From positions 1-42,463 of the forward strand of contig DATKYB010000028.1 of NCBI GenBank assembly GCA_035528715.1: a stretch of 42,463 bases of DNA, in the 5' to 3' direction. A program made the translations under genes and the position numbers. Below the pieces are notes generated by a model. That model saw only the letters and a list, made by a program, of their open reading frames with translations, was not told where the DNA came from and did not search any database. Numbering within the stretch: the stretch's first letter is position 1; each line of letters opens with the position of its first letter. This DNA comes from Nitrospinota bacterium (lineage in GTDB: Bacteria > JADFOP01 > DATKYB01). Shown here piece after piece: positions 24,193-32,447 of this stretch.

Positions 24193-24470
24193 CAAGATTA
24201 AATCCTAACAATCAATATCTTAGATTATACTTAATTTTCTCTAAATATGGGGTTTTTATTTGGTATAAAAATTGCTTATTCATTATCAATAATATAGAAA
24301 TTTATTAATTATACCTAATTATATATAAATTAATGAAAATTTGACTATTCAGATAATAAATTATAAGATGAAAACTGATAATTTAAAAATCCTATCATAA
24401 ATAAACATGAATCTCCTCATTTTCTTGCCATTAATTTTAGATCTGACAAACCCATTTGGAGGAATCAGGA
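24193..24470. other. Intergenic region before the pil operon
   Basis: Very A/T rich and gene-free. It contains the -24/-12 element at 24260-24276, leaving an untranslated leader of about 180 bases before the Xre gene. No terminator for the protease gene was recognised. Confidence 0.4.
24260..24276 (+). promoter_or_regulatory. Candidate sigma-54 (-24/-12) promoter of the pil operon
   Basis: TTGGTATAAAAATTGCT: invariant GG (24262-24263), ten bases, invariant GC (24274-24275), with TTGCT matching the -12 consensus and TTGG-A the -24 consensus. RpoN control of pilus genes is well known in Gram-negatives. Confidence 0.5.
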
Positions 24471-24665
24471 ATGGAACAGAATAATGTCAGAAAAATCCGT
24501 GAAGACAGGATGATGAGCAAATCTGAATTAGCTAGAAAGGCTGGAATTTCTGTTCAGACTCTAGACAGAATTGAAAAAGGAGAAAGTTGTCGTTTAGATA
24601 CGAAAAGAAAAATTATTAGGGCTTTAGGTTTCAATTTAGAAGAAAGAAATAAGGTTTTTATTTAA
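24471..24665 (+). CDS. Small Xre-family helix-turn-helix protein
   Basis: A 64-residue protein made almost only of an HTH domain: VRKIREDRMMSKSELARKAG, then SVQTLDRIEKG and TKRKIIRALGFN. TGGAGG at 24457-24462 is spaced 8 bases from ATG 24471, so this start is preferred to the upstream TTG at 24456. It ends 15 bases before pilM and is thus the first gene of the pil operon; I have seen such small Xre proteins ahead of pilM in related genomes. It may regulate the operon itself. Confidence 0.82.
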   Translation: MEQNNVRKIREDRMMSKSELARKAGISVQTLDRIEKGESCRLDTKRKIIRALGFNLEERNKVFI

Positions 24666-24680
24666 AGAAAGGAGAGTTAA

Positions 24681-25748
24681 ATGGTTTTCTTTAAAAAGAA
24701 AGAGGTTGTTGGCCTCGATATTGGAAGCCATTCCATTAAACTAGTAGAGATAAAAGAAACGGGAAAAGGAATGGAATTGATAAATTTTGGAGTAATGCCA
24801 TTACAACCAGAGGCTGTGGTTGATGGTGCAATCATGGATGCCAGTATTATTGTTGATACCATTCAAAACCTGATCGAGGTGCAGAAAGTAAAAACAAAGG
24901 ATGTAGTAACATCTGTATCGGGAACATCGGTAATTATAAAGAAGATAAAACTTCCTTTTATGACAGAAGAGGAATTAGCTGAGACCATTGAGTTTGAGGC
25001 AGAGCAGTATATCCCCTTTGATATTAGTGATGTAAATATAGATTTTCAAATATTGGAAAGCGAAGAACTCTTGGAAGAAGAGGGAGCCGATCAGATGGAA
25101 GTGCTTATCGTGGCAATTAAGAGGGAAAAGATTGACGATTATACCAATCTCATTTTAGAGGCTGGAATGAATCCAGTCATTGTTGATGTTGATGCCTTTG
25201 CAATCGAAAATAGCTATGAAGTAAACTATGATTTAAAAGAAAAAGAGATAGTAGCGTTAGTAGATATAGGCGCTGCAGTCATGAATATCAATATATTGAA
25301 AAATGGTTTGACCTCTTTTACCAGGGATATCTTTTTAGGAGGAAACCTCTACACACAAAATATTCAGAAAGAATTTGGAACAACCTGGGAAGATGCCGAG
25401 GCCATAAAACTCGGCATTGAAATGGAGGGGATTTCAAAAGAGAAAGCAAGACGGATCATAGAGAGAACAACAGAAGAAATTTTTCAAGAGGTTAATCGGT
25501 CTTTTGAATTTTTCAGGTCAGCAACAGGAGATGAAAATATAGACAAGATTGTCTTAAGTGGTGGTTGCACAAAGATCAAAGGAATGGATCAATTTTTTTC
25601 TCAAAGAGTGAATATCCCTGTCGAAATCGTAAACCCTTTTAAAAAGATTCATTTTGATGAGAAGCTTTTTGATAGAGAGTATATTAAAGAGATAGCTCCT
25701 CTTGCAGCAGTTGGCGTTGGTTTGGCAATCAGGAGGGTAGATGATTAA
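24681..25748 (+). CDS. pilM: Type IV pilus assembly ATPase-like protein PilM
   Basis: A 355-residue cytoplasmic protein with the actin/FtsA-like fold. It shows VVGLDIGSHSIKLVEIK (phosphate loop 1), VALVDIGAAVMNINIL (second phosphate motif) and KIVLSGGCTKIKGMDQFF (adenosine motif). PilM binds the N-terminal tail of PilN on the inner face of the membrane. AAAGGAGAG precedes the ATG. The last 8 bases overlap pilN. Confidence 0.95.
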   Translation: MVFFKKKEVVGLDIGSHSIKLVEIKETGKGMELINFGVMPLQPEAVVDGAIMDASIIVDTIQNLIEVQKVKTKDVVTSVSGTSVIIKKIKLPFMTEEELAETIEFEAEQYIPFDISDVNIDFQILESEELLEEEGADQMEVLIVAIKREKIDDYTNLILEAGMNPVIVDVDAFAIENSYEVNYDLKEKEIVALVDIGAAVMNINILKNGLTSFTRDIFLGGNLYTQNIQKEFGTTWEDAEAIKLGIEMEGISKEKARRIIERTTEEIFQEVNRSFEFFRSATGDENIDKIVLSGGCTKIKGMDQFFSQRVNIPVEIVNPFKKIHFDEKLFDREYIKEIAPLAAVGVGLAIRRVDD

Positions 25749-26286
25749 GATAAACCTGTTAAATGTAAGACAGCGAAGAAGACAGATTGGGATACTACGG
25801 GAGTTCATTATCTATGGAGTACTTTTTTCCCTGTTTATACTGGGTATTTTTTATCATTTGATAGTGACTCAGAATCAAAAGTCGCATTTTAGAAAAGAGA
25901 TAGTCAGCATAAAGGAGCGGCTTGCACCTTTGGAAAAGATTGCAAAAAAGATAGAAGAGTTCCAGAAAAAAAAGGGGCTTCTTGAAAAAAGGATTAATAT
26001 TATTGAAGAACTTAAATCAAATCAAGAAGGGCCTATACGCCTATTAGATGAAATAAGTTTGAATATCCCTTCTCAGGTATGGCTCATTTCTTTATCAGAA
26101 AAAGGATCGAGCATTGAAATGAAGGGTTTTTCTTTAACGAATATTGGAATAGCAACCTTCATGAAAAATGTTGAGAGTTCAGGATATTTTAAAAATGTAG
26201 AGCTCATTCAGGCAAAGCAGACAATGGTTGAGAAGCGAAAGGTAAAAGAGTTTACTATAAAAATGCAGATGAACACGACACACTAA
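25741..26286 (+). CDS. pilN: Type IV pilus inner-membrane protein PilN
   Basis: A 181-residue bitopic protein. It starts MIKINLLN, the conserved INLLP-like tail that PilM binds (here N in place of P), then one membrane segment at about residues 21-42, a coiled coil (about 45-95) and a periplasmic alpha/beta domain. It dimerises with PilO in the pilus alignment complex. It overlaps pilM by 8 bases and ends 12 bases before pilO. Confidence 0.9.
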   Translation: MIKINLLNVRQRRRQIGILREFIIYGVLFSLFILGIFYHLIVTQNQKSHFRKEIVSIKERLAPLEKIAKKIEEFQKKKGLLEKRINIIEELKSNQEGPIRLLDEISLNIPSQVWLISLSEKGSSIEMKGFSLTNIGIATFMKNVESSGYFKNVELIQAKQTMVEKRKVKEFTIKMQMNTTH

Positions 26287-26298
26287 GGAGAGAAAAGA

Positions 26299-26925
26299 GT
26301 GGAGATTTTAGAAAAAGCAAAATCGGTTCCCACATATCAACGCTGGCTGCTGATTGCCCTTTTGATATCTTTTTTGCTCCTTGGATACTATTATCTCTTC
26401 TATCAGAAAAACTCTAAAGAGATGCATAAGCTAAAAGAAGAATTTTCTAGACTAGAATTTTTATTGAAAAACTCAGAGCTCAATGCCAAGAGATTACCAG
26501 AATTAGAGGCTGAGGTAGAAGAACTGAAACGGAAGCTTACATTAGCCTTGGCACAGCTTCCCAGCAAGAAAGAGATTCCTGATTTGCTCACCCAGATATC
26601 TTTCTTGGGAAGAAGAGCTGGACTTGAGTTTTTGCTTTTTTCTCCTGCGAAAGAACGTTTTAAGGAATTTTATGCTGAGGTTCCCGTTAATATAGAAGTT
26701 TTTGGGCAATTTCATGATGTAGCAAGATTTTTTGATATGATATCAAAGCTCAATAGAATTGTGAATGTTTCAGAATTGAACATGGAGGAACCCACGGTTG
26801 AAGAAGATAAGTTTTTTTTAACAGCCAAATACACAGCAACGGCTTTTAGATTTTTAGATGAGAAAGAAATAGAAGAGATCAAAAAAAGAGAAGAAGAGCA
26901 GAGAAAGAAAAAGGGAAAAAGATAA
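26299..26925 (+). CDS. pilO: Type IV pilus inner-membrane protein PilO
   Basis: A 208-residue protein. GTG start behind AAGGAGAG. One membrane segment (about 16-36, LLIALLISFLLLGYYYLF), a coiled coil (about 38-90) and the PilO core with LPSKKEIPDLLTQIS and a ferredoxin-like fold (PVNIEVFGQFHDVARFFDMIS). It ends in a Lys/Glu-rich tail. It partners PilN and PilP. Confidence 0.92.
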   Translation: MEILEKAKSVPTYQRWLLIALLISFLLLGYYYLFYQKNSKEMHKLKEEFSRLEFLLKNSELNAKRLPELEAEVEELKRKLTLALAQLPSKKEIPDLLTQISFLGRRAGLEFLLFSPAKERFKEFYAEVPVNIEVFGQFHDVARFFDMISKLNRIVNVSELNMEEPTVEEDKFFLTAKYTATAFRFLDEKEIEEIKKREEEQRKKKGKR

Positions 26926-26930
26926 AAGAC

Positions 26931-27440
26931 ATGAAAAATATTAGCACAGTGATTCTGATGATACTTTTTGGATGGGCTATGTTTCACGTCATAGATACAG
27001 ATCCTACTAATAAGGCTATAGCTCAGATGTCATTTAGTGAAGAATTGGGTACAAAGGCCGATTCTCATCTCATAGAGAGAATTGATTATAAAGGAGGAGA
27101 GAGTCGTCTATATAATCCAAAGGGAAGAAGAGACCCTTTTAAGTCTCCTTTGATCATCTTAAAAAAAGATAAAAAGATCCCTCTAACGCCGTTGCAGAGA
27201 TATGATATATCAGAGCTCAAGCTTACAGGAATCGTATGGGGAGGAGGAGTAAGTTATAGAGCCATGATTCTTGCTCCTGATGGAAAGGGCTATTCAGTAG
27301 GAATCAATTCGCTTATGGGTAAAAATGGTGGAAGGGTGATTAATATAGAAAAAGATAAGATTGTGATTCAGGAGAAAGATATCGATTTATTTGGTAAGGT
27401 AAAAAAGATCAACATAGTAATGAAATTGAGGGAGGAGTGA
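26931..27440 (+). CDS. pilP: Type IV pilus protein PilP
   Basis: A 169-residue protein: a hydrophobic N-terminal segment without a clear lipobox Cys (classical PilP is a lipoprotein), a flexible stretch, the family hallmark GRRDPFKSP, then a small beta domain (LKLTGIVWGGGVSYRAMILAPDGKG split over two strands) with KNGGRVINIEKDKIVIQE. PilP links PilNO to the secretin PilQ. The start lies 5 bases after pilO. Confidence 0.9.
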   Translation: MKNISTVILMILFGWAMFHVIDTDPTNKAIAQMSFSEELGTKADSHLIERIDYKGGESRLYNPKGRRDPFKSPLIILKKDKKIPLTPLQRYDISELKLTGIVWGGGVSYRAMILAPDGKGYSVGINSLMGKNGGRVINIEKDKIVIQEKDIDLFGKVKKINIVMKLREE

Positions 27441-27447
27441 GGAAAAG

Positions 27448-29490
27448 ATGAAAAAAAACCGTTTTTTAATTTTATCAATAGGATTGATATTTTTAACTGT
27501 TTCTCTTCTCTTTGGGTGTGCCTCTAAAACCAAAAAGATGAAACCTAACATTAAAGAAGAGACAAAAATGGAAGAGAAAGAAAAAATAGGGACAGTAACG
27601 GAGGTAAAAGGAGAGACCCTTTCTGATAAGACCTTGATTACCATTCAAGGAACAAAGCCCTTAGCGAAATATACGGCCTTTGAAAATTCAGAACCTCTAA
27701 GTATTGTTGTAGACGTAGCAGATGTCAATTTAGGTCCACTCCCACAGCCATTAGGATTTAAGAACAAGGTAGTAAAAGAGATAAAGGCACTTGAAAAGGA
27801 AGGAAAGAAAGGGGTAGAAGTCACCATATTTTTGGCTGAGAAAACATCATTTAACCTCTATCCTGAAAATAAGAGCCTTGTTTTGAAACTAGATAACCCA
27901 GAAGAAAAGGTGGCCGCTGCTGCAATAAAAGAGGAAAGAGAAGAGATTAAAGAGGTAAAAAAGGAAATAGAAGAAGGGAAAGAGTTTTCTCAGAAAAAGG
28001 CTTCTGAGGAAGAGGTGGCACCTGTTGTGAAAGAGGAAAAAGAAGAGGGGCTTAAGGAAGAGAAAAAGGTCCCTTTGGAAAAAAAGGTTATAAAAGAAGA
28101 GAAAAAAGAGGGGGTGCCTGAAAAAGCATATACAGGAACAAAGATCTCTTTGGATTTTCAAGATGCGGATATTAATAATATCCTAAGGCTGTTATCTGAG
28201 GTAAGCGGTCTCAATATAATCTCATCTGAGGATGTAAAGGGAAAGATAACAATCAGAATGGCTAATGTTCCTTGGGATCAGGCACTGGATGTTATCTTAA
28301 AGACAAAAGCACTGGGAAAAGAACGAGAAGGAAATATTATCAGAATCGCTACCTTAGAGAGGTTAAATAAGGAAAGAAAGGAAGTGCTCAAGGCCAAGAG
28401 CAAAGAGGCAGAGGAACTCGTAAAGGAAAAAGAGTCAAAAGAAAAGTTAAAACCTTTACAAACAAAGATCTATCCTGTAAGTTATGCCAGTGTAAAGAAT
28501 ATGAAGGAAAGTATAGAGAAACTTATGAGTGAGAGGGGACATATTACGATTGATGAACGGACAAATGTCCTTATTCTAAAGGATGTCGAGGAAAACATCG
28601 AAGAGATTTCTAAACTCATTAAGGTCATGGATAAACAGACTCCTCAGGTATCGATTGAAACCAGAATAGTAGAGTCAAATAGGAATTTCGGAAGGGAACT
28701 GGGGATAAGATGGGGTGGATTTTTGGAGAGGAATGATTTTCAGCTCCAGCCAAATGCCCTCCAACAGACCGGGGGTAAACAGAATATACCCGTTAATGCT
28801 GATGGTGAAGCAGGACTCAATTTTGGTGCCTTAGGAGGGGTTAGTGCCGATTCTAATACCCATACCCCAGGAGGAGGCAATTTTATCATAAGCCTTCCTG
28901 CTGGAACCGACACAGCCATAACTGGACCTCTATCAGCCATCGGATTTGGGATTGGTAATATCTTTAACGACCTGAAGCGTCTCGATATAGAGCTTTCAGC
29001 AGCAGAATTGAATGGAAGGGCAAAGGTGCTCTCAACACCCAAGGTTACGACCCTAGATAATAAAGAAGCTGTAATATTGACAGGGGAGAGAATACCCTTT
29101 TCTACGGTTTCACAACAAGGAACAGAGACCGTATTTATCGATGCGGTTTTAAGCCTTAAGGTAACACCTCATGTTACACCTGATGACTTTATTTCTATGA
29201 AGATTACAGCAACCAGGGATGCAAAGGGTGAAAATGTCCCCCAGGTAGGGGGTGGTAGCCAGCCTGCGATAAACAAGACCGAAGTAAAAACAGAGGTATT
29301 GGTTAGAGATGGAAATACAACAGTAATAGGTGGGATTTTTCAAAATACCAAGCAAAATAGGGTAGATGGGGTCCCCTTTCTCAAAGATATTCCTGCCCTT
29401 GGATGGCTTTTTAAAAAGAAGCTTGTTCAGGATGATAATGACGAGCTGTTAATCTTTCTCACACCTAAGATTGTAAAACATAGGATGTAA
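27448..29490 (+). CDS. pilQ: Type IV pilus outer-membrane secretin PilQ
   Basis: A 680-residue protein. The signal ends in lipobox LLFGC (Cys24), so this secretin is probably a lipoprotein. One AMIN domain (about 45-150) is followed by an unusually Lys/Glu-rich linker (about 155-230), then the STN/N0 domain (KISLDFQDADINNILRLLSEV), N1 (TKIYPVSYASVKNMKESIEKL ends split) and the secretin core from about 410, with RVIETRI-like SIETRIVESN, TVIGGIFQN and VPFLKDIPALGWLFKK. GAGGAGTGAGG precedes the ATG. Only one AMIN domain and one N1 domain are visible, a short form. Confidence 0.95.
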   Translation: MKKNRFLILSIGLIFLTVSLLFGCASKTKKMKPNIKEETKMEEKEKIGTVTEVKGETLSDKTLITIQGTKPLAKYTAFENSEPLSIVVDVADVNLGPLPQPLGFKNKVVKEIKALEKEGKKGVEVTIFLAEKTSFNLYPENKSLVLKLDNPEEKVAAAAIKEEREEIKEVKKEIEEGKEFSQKKASEEEVAPVVKEEKEEGLKEEKKVPLEKKVIKEEKKEGVPEKAYTGTKISLDFQDADINNILRLLSEVSGLNIISSEDVKGKITIRMANVPWDQALDVILKTKALGKEREGNIIRIATLERLNKERKEVLKAKSKEAEELVKEKESKEKLKPLQTKIYPVSYASVKNMKESIEKLMSERGHITIDERTNVLILKDVEENIEEISKLIKVMDKQTPQVSIETRIVESNRNFGRELGIRWGGFLERNDFQLQPNALQQTGGKQNIPVNADGEAGLNFGALGGVSADSNTHTPGGGNFIISLPAGTDTAITGPLSAIGFGIGNIFNDLKRLDIELSAAELNGRAKVLSTPKVTTLDNKEAVILTGERIPFSTVSQQGTETVFIDAVLSLKVTPHVTPDDFISMKITATRDAKGENVPQVGGGSQPAINKTEVKTEVLVRDGNTTVIGGIFQNTKQNRVDGVPFLKDIPALGWLFKKKLVQDDNDELLIFLTPKIVKHRM

Positions 29491-29493
29491 TCT

Positions 29494-30570
29494 TTGAAAA
29501 CCATAAAAGTCAATCTCAGAGAGAGAAGCTATCCTATCCATATCGGCACAGAGATCATTGAAGAGATTTGTTCTCGCTTAAGAGAGTTACCAATAGGAAA
29601 AAAGATAGCTATTATTACGAATCCAAGGATAAAAGAACTCTATGGCGATTTTGTTTCCCATGCAGTTGATACGGCCGGTTTTAAACCTGAATTGATCGAA
29701 GTACCCGCTGGTGAAGAGACGAAGGATTTAGATTGGGCCAGAAAATTATATGATAAGCTCATTTCTTTACGAATGGATAGGCGTTCTTGCCTGATAACCC
29801 TTGGAGGAGGTGTTGTCGGAGATTTAGGAGGGTTTGTTGCTTCAACCTTTATGAGAGGTATACCGTATATCCAGATTCCTACATCTCTTTTGGCCCAGGT
29901 AGATAGCAGCGTTGGTGGGAAGACTGCTGTAAATCATCCTCAGGGCAAAAATATTATCGGGACATTTTATCAGCCTCTTTCGGTCTTCATCGACATTTCT
30001 TTTTTAAAGACTCTCCCAAAGGAAGAGTTCCTCAATGGAATGGCAGAAGTCGTAAAATATGGGATTATTGCAGACAAAAAGCTCTTTCATTATCTAGAAG
30101 AGAATACACAAAAAGTCCTCTCTCTTGACCATCAAGCATTAGAATATCTCGCAAGCAGGTCTTGTTCCATTAAGGCCAAAATTGTGGAAAGGGATGAGAA
30201 GGAGACAAATATAAGGGCTATTCTGAATTTTGGGCACACGATTGGACATGCCATAGAGACGGCTTCAGGATATCGGTATAAACATGGAGAAGCTGTTTCC
30301 ATCGGCATGGTTTATGCCTCTCAAATCTCTTATGATAAAGGTCTGTGTGAGAAAAAGGATGTTCAAAGGATTGAGGGCCTTTTATCCTCCTTGGGCTTAC
30401 CCATAAAAGATGAAGGATTATTGCCAGAGGATATCGTAAGGACTCTTGAAACAGACAAAAAGATTTTAGATGAAAAGATAAGGCTCATTCTCATGAAAGA
30501 GATCGGCAAGGTAGCTATTTATAATGATATATCTCGGAATCTTATCTTGAGGGTATTAAGGAATCATTAA
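29494..30570 (+). CDS. aroB: 3-dehydroquinate synthase
   Basis: It converts DAHP to 3-dehydroquinate, the second shikimate step, using NAD and a divalent metal. Motifs: ITLGGGVVGDLGGFVAST, IPTSLLAQVDSSVGGKTAVNHP, EVVKYGII (metal-ligand Glu) and NFGHTIGHAIE (metal-ligand His), followed by HGEAVSIGM. The 358-residue length is normal. TTG start 3 bases after the pilQ stop, with no clear ribosome binding site, suggesting translational coupling. aroK, which often lies next to aroB, is absent here. Confidence 0.95.
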   Translation: MKTIKVNLRERSYPIHIGTEIIEEICSRLRELPIGKKIAIITNPRIKELYGDFVSHAVDTAGFKPELIEVPAGEETKDLDWARKLYDKLISLRMDRRSCLITLGGGVVGDLGGFVASTFMRGIPYIQIPTSLLAQVDSSVGGKTAVNHPQGKNIIGTFYQPLSVFIDISFLKTLPKEEFLNGMAEVVKYGIIADKKLFHYLEENTQKVLSLDHQALEYLASRSCSIKAKIVERDEKETNIRAILNFGHTIGHAIETASGYRYKHGEAVSIGMVYASQISYDKGLCEKKDVQRIEGLLSSLGLPIKDEGLLPEDIVRTLETDKKILDEKIRLILMKEIGKVAIYNDISRNLILRVLRNH

Positions 30571-30745
30571 ATACGAATTTCATACCACTTTTCTTGACTA
30601 AAAAAAGCAACCTTGAATCTTCTCCAGCCCTTATCTAGCAGTGTTTTCTTTTAACGTTTGCTTTCTTGATAAGTATCTAAAAAATTAAAGTTTTTGTATC
30701 AAAAGGATATAAATTTAAAACTTTAAATACTGAGTACAGAAAACA

Positions 30746-30759
30746 TGACTGGTCAGTCA
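30746..30759. promoter_or_regulatory. Palindrome, TetR-like operator candidate
   Basis: TGACTG-GT-CAGTCA, perfect 6-base arms. TGACYG/CRGTCA-type palindromes are common for TetR-family regulators of lipid metabolism. It lies about 40 bases upstream of the -35 of the aroQ-efp-accBC promoter. Confidence 0.35.
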
Positions 30760-30797
30760 CTTTTGCCAAACTAATTGACCAACTTTAAAATTTTTCC

Positions 30798-30827
30798 TTG
30801 ACTAATAAGGATTATATATTCTATAGT
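30798..30827 (+). promoter_or_regulatory. Promoter of aroQ-efp-accB-accC
   Basis: TTGACT at 30798-30803, an 18-base spacer and TATAGT at 30822-30827. Start point near 30834, leaving a leader of about 90 bases. Confidence 0.55.
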
Positions 30828-30858
30828 TAAAAAAACCAGCATAGTAATTTTATTGTTG

Positions 30859-30891
30859 AGGGGAAGAGGTAATTATATTTCCCCTTTTTTT
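30859..30891 (+). terminator. Intrinsic terminator in the aroQ leader (possible attenuator)
   Basis: Stem AGGGGAA (30859-30865) with TTCCCCT (30879-30885), 13-base loop, then a run of seven T (30885-30891). It stands between the promoter and aroQ, so it either attenuates the operon or ends transcripts arriving from aroB. Confidence 0.65.
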
Positions 30892-30925
30892 GTAACTTAT
30901 AATATTTAAAGTAATTTTTAAAAAG

Positions 30926-31375
30926 ATGGTCAAGATATTAGTGATTCATGGGCCCAATCTAAACCTATTAGGGATCAGGGAAACCGAGATTTACGGTAAT
31001 CTTGCCTTAAAAGATATTAATAAGAAACTGGAGGATTTAGCCAAAAAAAACGGGTTAGATCTGGAAATAATCCAGTCAAATCATGAGGGAGAAATCGTAG
31101 AGTCAATCCAAAAGTCCAGGGGCAGGATAGATGGATTAATCATCAATCCTGCTGCTTATACCCATACCAGTATCGCTATAAGGGATGCACTGCTGACTTT
31201 AGATATTCCTGTGGTAGAGGTTCATCTGTCCAATATATTTGGAAGGGAAGAGTTTAGGAAAAAGTCTCTTATTTCTGATGTTGTTTCAGGGCATATATCA
31301 GGGTTTGGACCGAACAGTTATATATTAGGATTTCATGCTCTACTTGAGCTGATAAATAGAGGGAAAGAAAAATGA
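30926..31375 (+). CDS. aroQ: 3-dehydroquinate dehydratase, type II
   Basis: A 149-residue enzyme of the shikimate pathway (dehydroquinate to dehydroshikimate). Motifs: HGPNLNLLGIRETEIYG (active-site loop with catalytic Tyr), SNHEGEIVE, INPAAYTHTSIAIRDAL, VEVHLSNIFGREEFR and the C-terminal SGHISGFG. Length normal. The start codon has only an A-rich upstream stretch. It overlaps efp by 4 bases (ATGA). Confidence 0.96.
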   Translation: MVKILVIHGPNLNLLGIRETEIYGNLALKDINKKLEDLAKKNGLDLEIIQSNHEGEIVESIQKSRGRIDGLIINPAAYTHTSIAIRDALLTLDIPVVEVHLSNIFGREEFRKKSLISDVVSGHISGFGPNSYILGFHALLELINRGKEK

Positions 31376-31935
31376 TGGTTTCGACAAGTGAATTTAGAAA
31401 TGGGTTGAAGATAGAGCTGGGAGGAGAGCCTTTTTTAATGATTGAGTTTCAGCATGTAAAGCCTGGAAAGGGAGGAGCTTTTGTAAGAACAAAGCTTAAG
31501 AGTTTAAAGACAAAGAGTGTTTTAGAAAAGACCTTTAGGTCTGGAGAGAAGATTGAAGTGCCGGATATTGAGGAAAAAGAAATGCAGTATCTTTATAAGG
31601 ATAAAGATCACTACATCTTTATGGATAATCAAACTTATGAACAGATATCAGTTGCAGAAGATCAGCTAGGGGGCAGTCAAAATTATCTGAGAGAAAATAT
31701 AAACGTAACACTCCTTTTTCATAACAAAGTGCCTATTGAAGCCACTCTTCCAACCTTTGTCGAACTCAAGATTATAAAGACATCCCCCGGGCTCAAAGGA
31801 GATACAGTGAGTGGAGGAAATAAACCAGCTACTTTAGAGACCGGTGCTGTTGTGCAGGTTCCATTATTTCTCAATGAAGGGGATGTTGTAAAGATCGATA
31901 CCAGAACTGGTGAATATATTGAAAGGGTTAAATAA
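31372..31935 (+). CDS. efp: Elongation factor P
   Basis: It relieves ribosome stalling at proline runs. The 187-residue protein begins TSEFRNGLKIELGGEPF, and the modification loop reads VKPGKGGAFVR, with Lys33 at the usual tip, which points to a Lys-type (not Arg-rhamnose type) EF-P; no EpmA/EpmB is in the window. The C-terminal part PLFLNEGDVVKIDTRTGEYIERVK is split across the last two strands of the OB domain and is intact. It is sandwiched between aroQ and accB, an order found in deltaproteobacteria. Confidence 0.96.
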   Translation: MMVSTSEFRNGLKIELGGEPFLMIEFQHVKPGKGGAFVRTKLKSLKTKSVLEKTFRSGEKIEVPDIEEKEMQYLYKDKDHYIFMDNQTYEQISVAEDQLGGSQNYLRENINVTLLFHNKVPIEATLPTFVELKIIKTSPGLKGDTVSGGNKPATLETGAVVQVPLFLNEGDVVKIDTRTGEYIERVK

Positions 31936-31957
31936 CTAATATTTACAAGGAGTAGGT

Positions 31958-32425
31958 ATGGATTTAAAAGAGTTAGAAGAATTGATAGATCTTTTTGAAA
32001 GCAAAGAGATTTTAGAATTAGAATACGAGAAAGAAGGTGTTAAAGTTAAATTGAAAAAAGGGGGAGAGTCGGCATCGGTAGTTCTTAACCCTACTCTTAC
32101 TCATGTCGGCAGCAGCGCAACATCTTCTCCTGTAAAAAAAGAAAAAGAGGAGGTTTTGGAGAAAAAGACAGAACATGATGATAAGCTTGTTACTGTAGAA
32201 TCTCCTATTGTAGGGACCTTTTACAGGGCCCCCTCTCCTGAATCACCTCCTTATGTTGAAGTAGGTGATATGGTGGAGAAAGGACAGGTCCTCTGTATTG
32301 TTGAGGCGATGAAGGTCATGAATGAGATAGAAGTTGAGTTTAAAGGAAAGGTAGCATCAATACTGGTGGAGAACTCCCAGCCTGTAGAGTATGGAGAACC
32401 CCTGTTTCTTATAGAGCCATTGTAA
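31958..32425 (+). CDS. accB: Biotin carboxyl carrier protein of acetyl-CoA carboxylase
   Basis: A 155-residue protein that carries biotin for malonyl-CoA synthesis. The N-terminal [15 protein letters not shown] helix is typical; a flexible Ser/Lys/Glu linker (about 45-75) leads to the biotinyl domain (about 77-155) with [13 protein letters not shown] and the biotin site EAMKVMNE, Lys119. Ribosome binding site AAGGAG. Followed by accC. Confidence 0.96.
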   Translation: MDLKELEELIDLFESKEILELEYEKEGVKVKLKKGGESASVVLNPTLTHVGSSATSSPVKKEKEEVLEKKTEHDDKLVTVESPIVGTFYRAPSPESPPYVEVGDMVEKGQVLCIVEAMKVMNEIEVEFKGKVASILVENSQPVEYGEPLFLIEPL

Positions 32426-32447
32426 TTTTTTTGGAGATTTTTTGTAT

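Larger units (their letters stand above)
30571..30925. other. Intergenic region between aroB and aroQ
   Basis: No gene seen in 355 bases. It holds, in order, a TetR-like palindrome (30746-30759), a promoter (30798-30827) and a terminator hairpin (30859-30891). A second TATAAT at 30898-30903 lacks a matching -35. A loose repeat pair AAAGCAA (from 30604) and TTTGCTTT (from 30656) is too far apart to be a clear terminator for the pil-aroB operon. Confidence 0.45.

Noticed and set aside
30604-30665. AAAGCAA / TTTGCTTT pair after aroB as terminator.
   Set aside because: The loop would be about 45 bases and no T-run follows.
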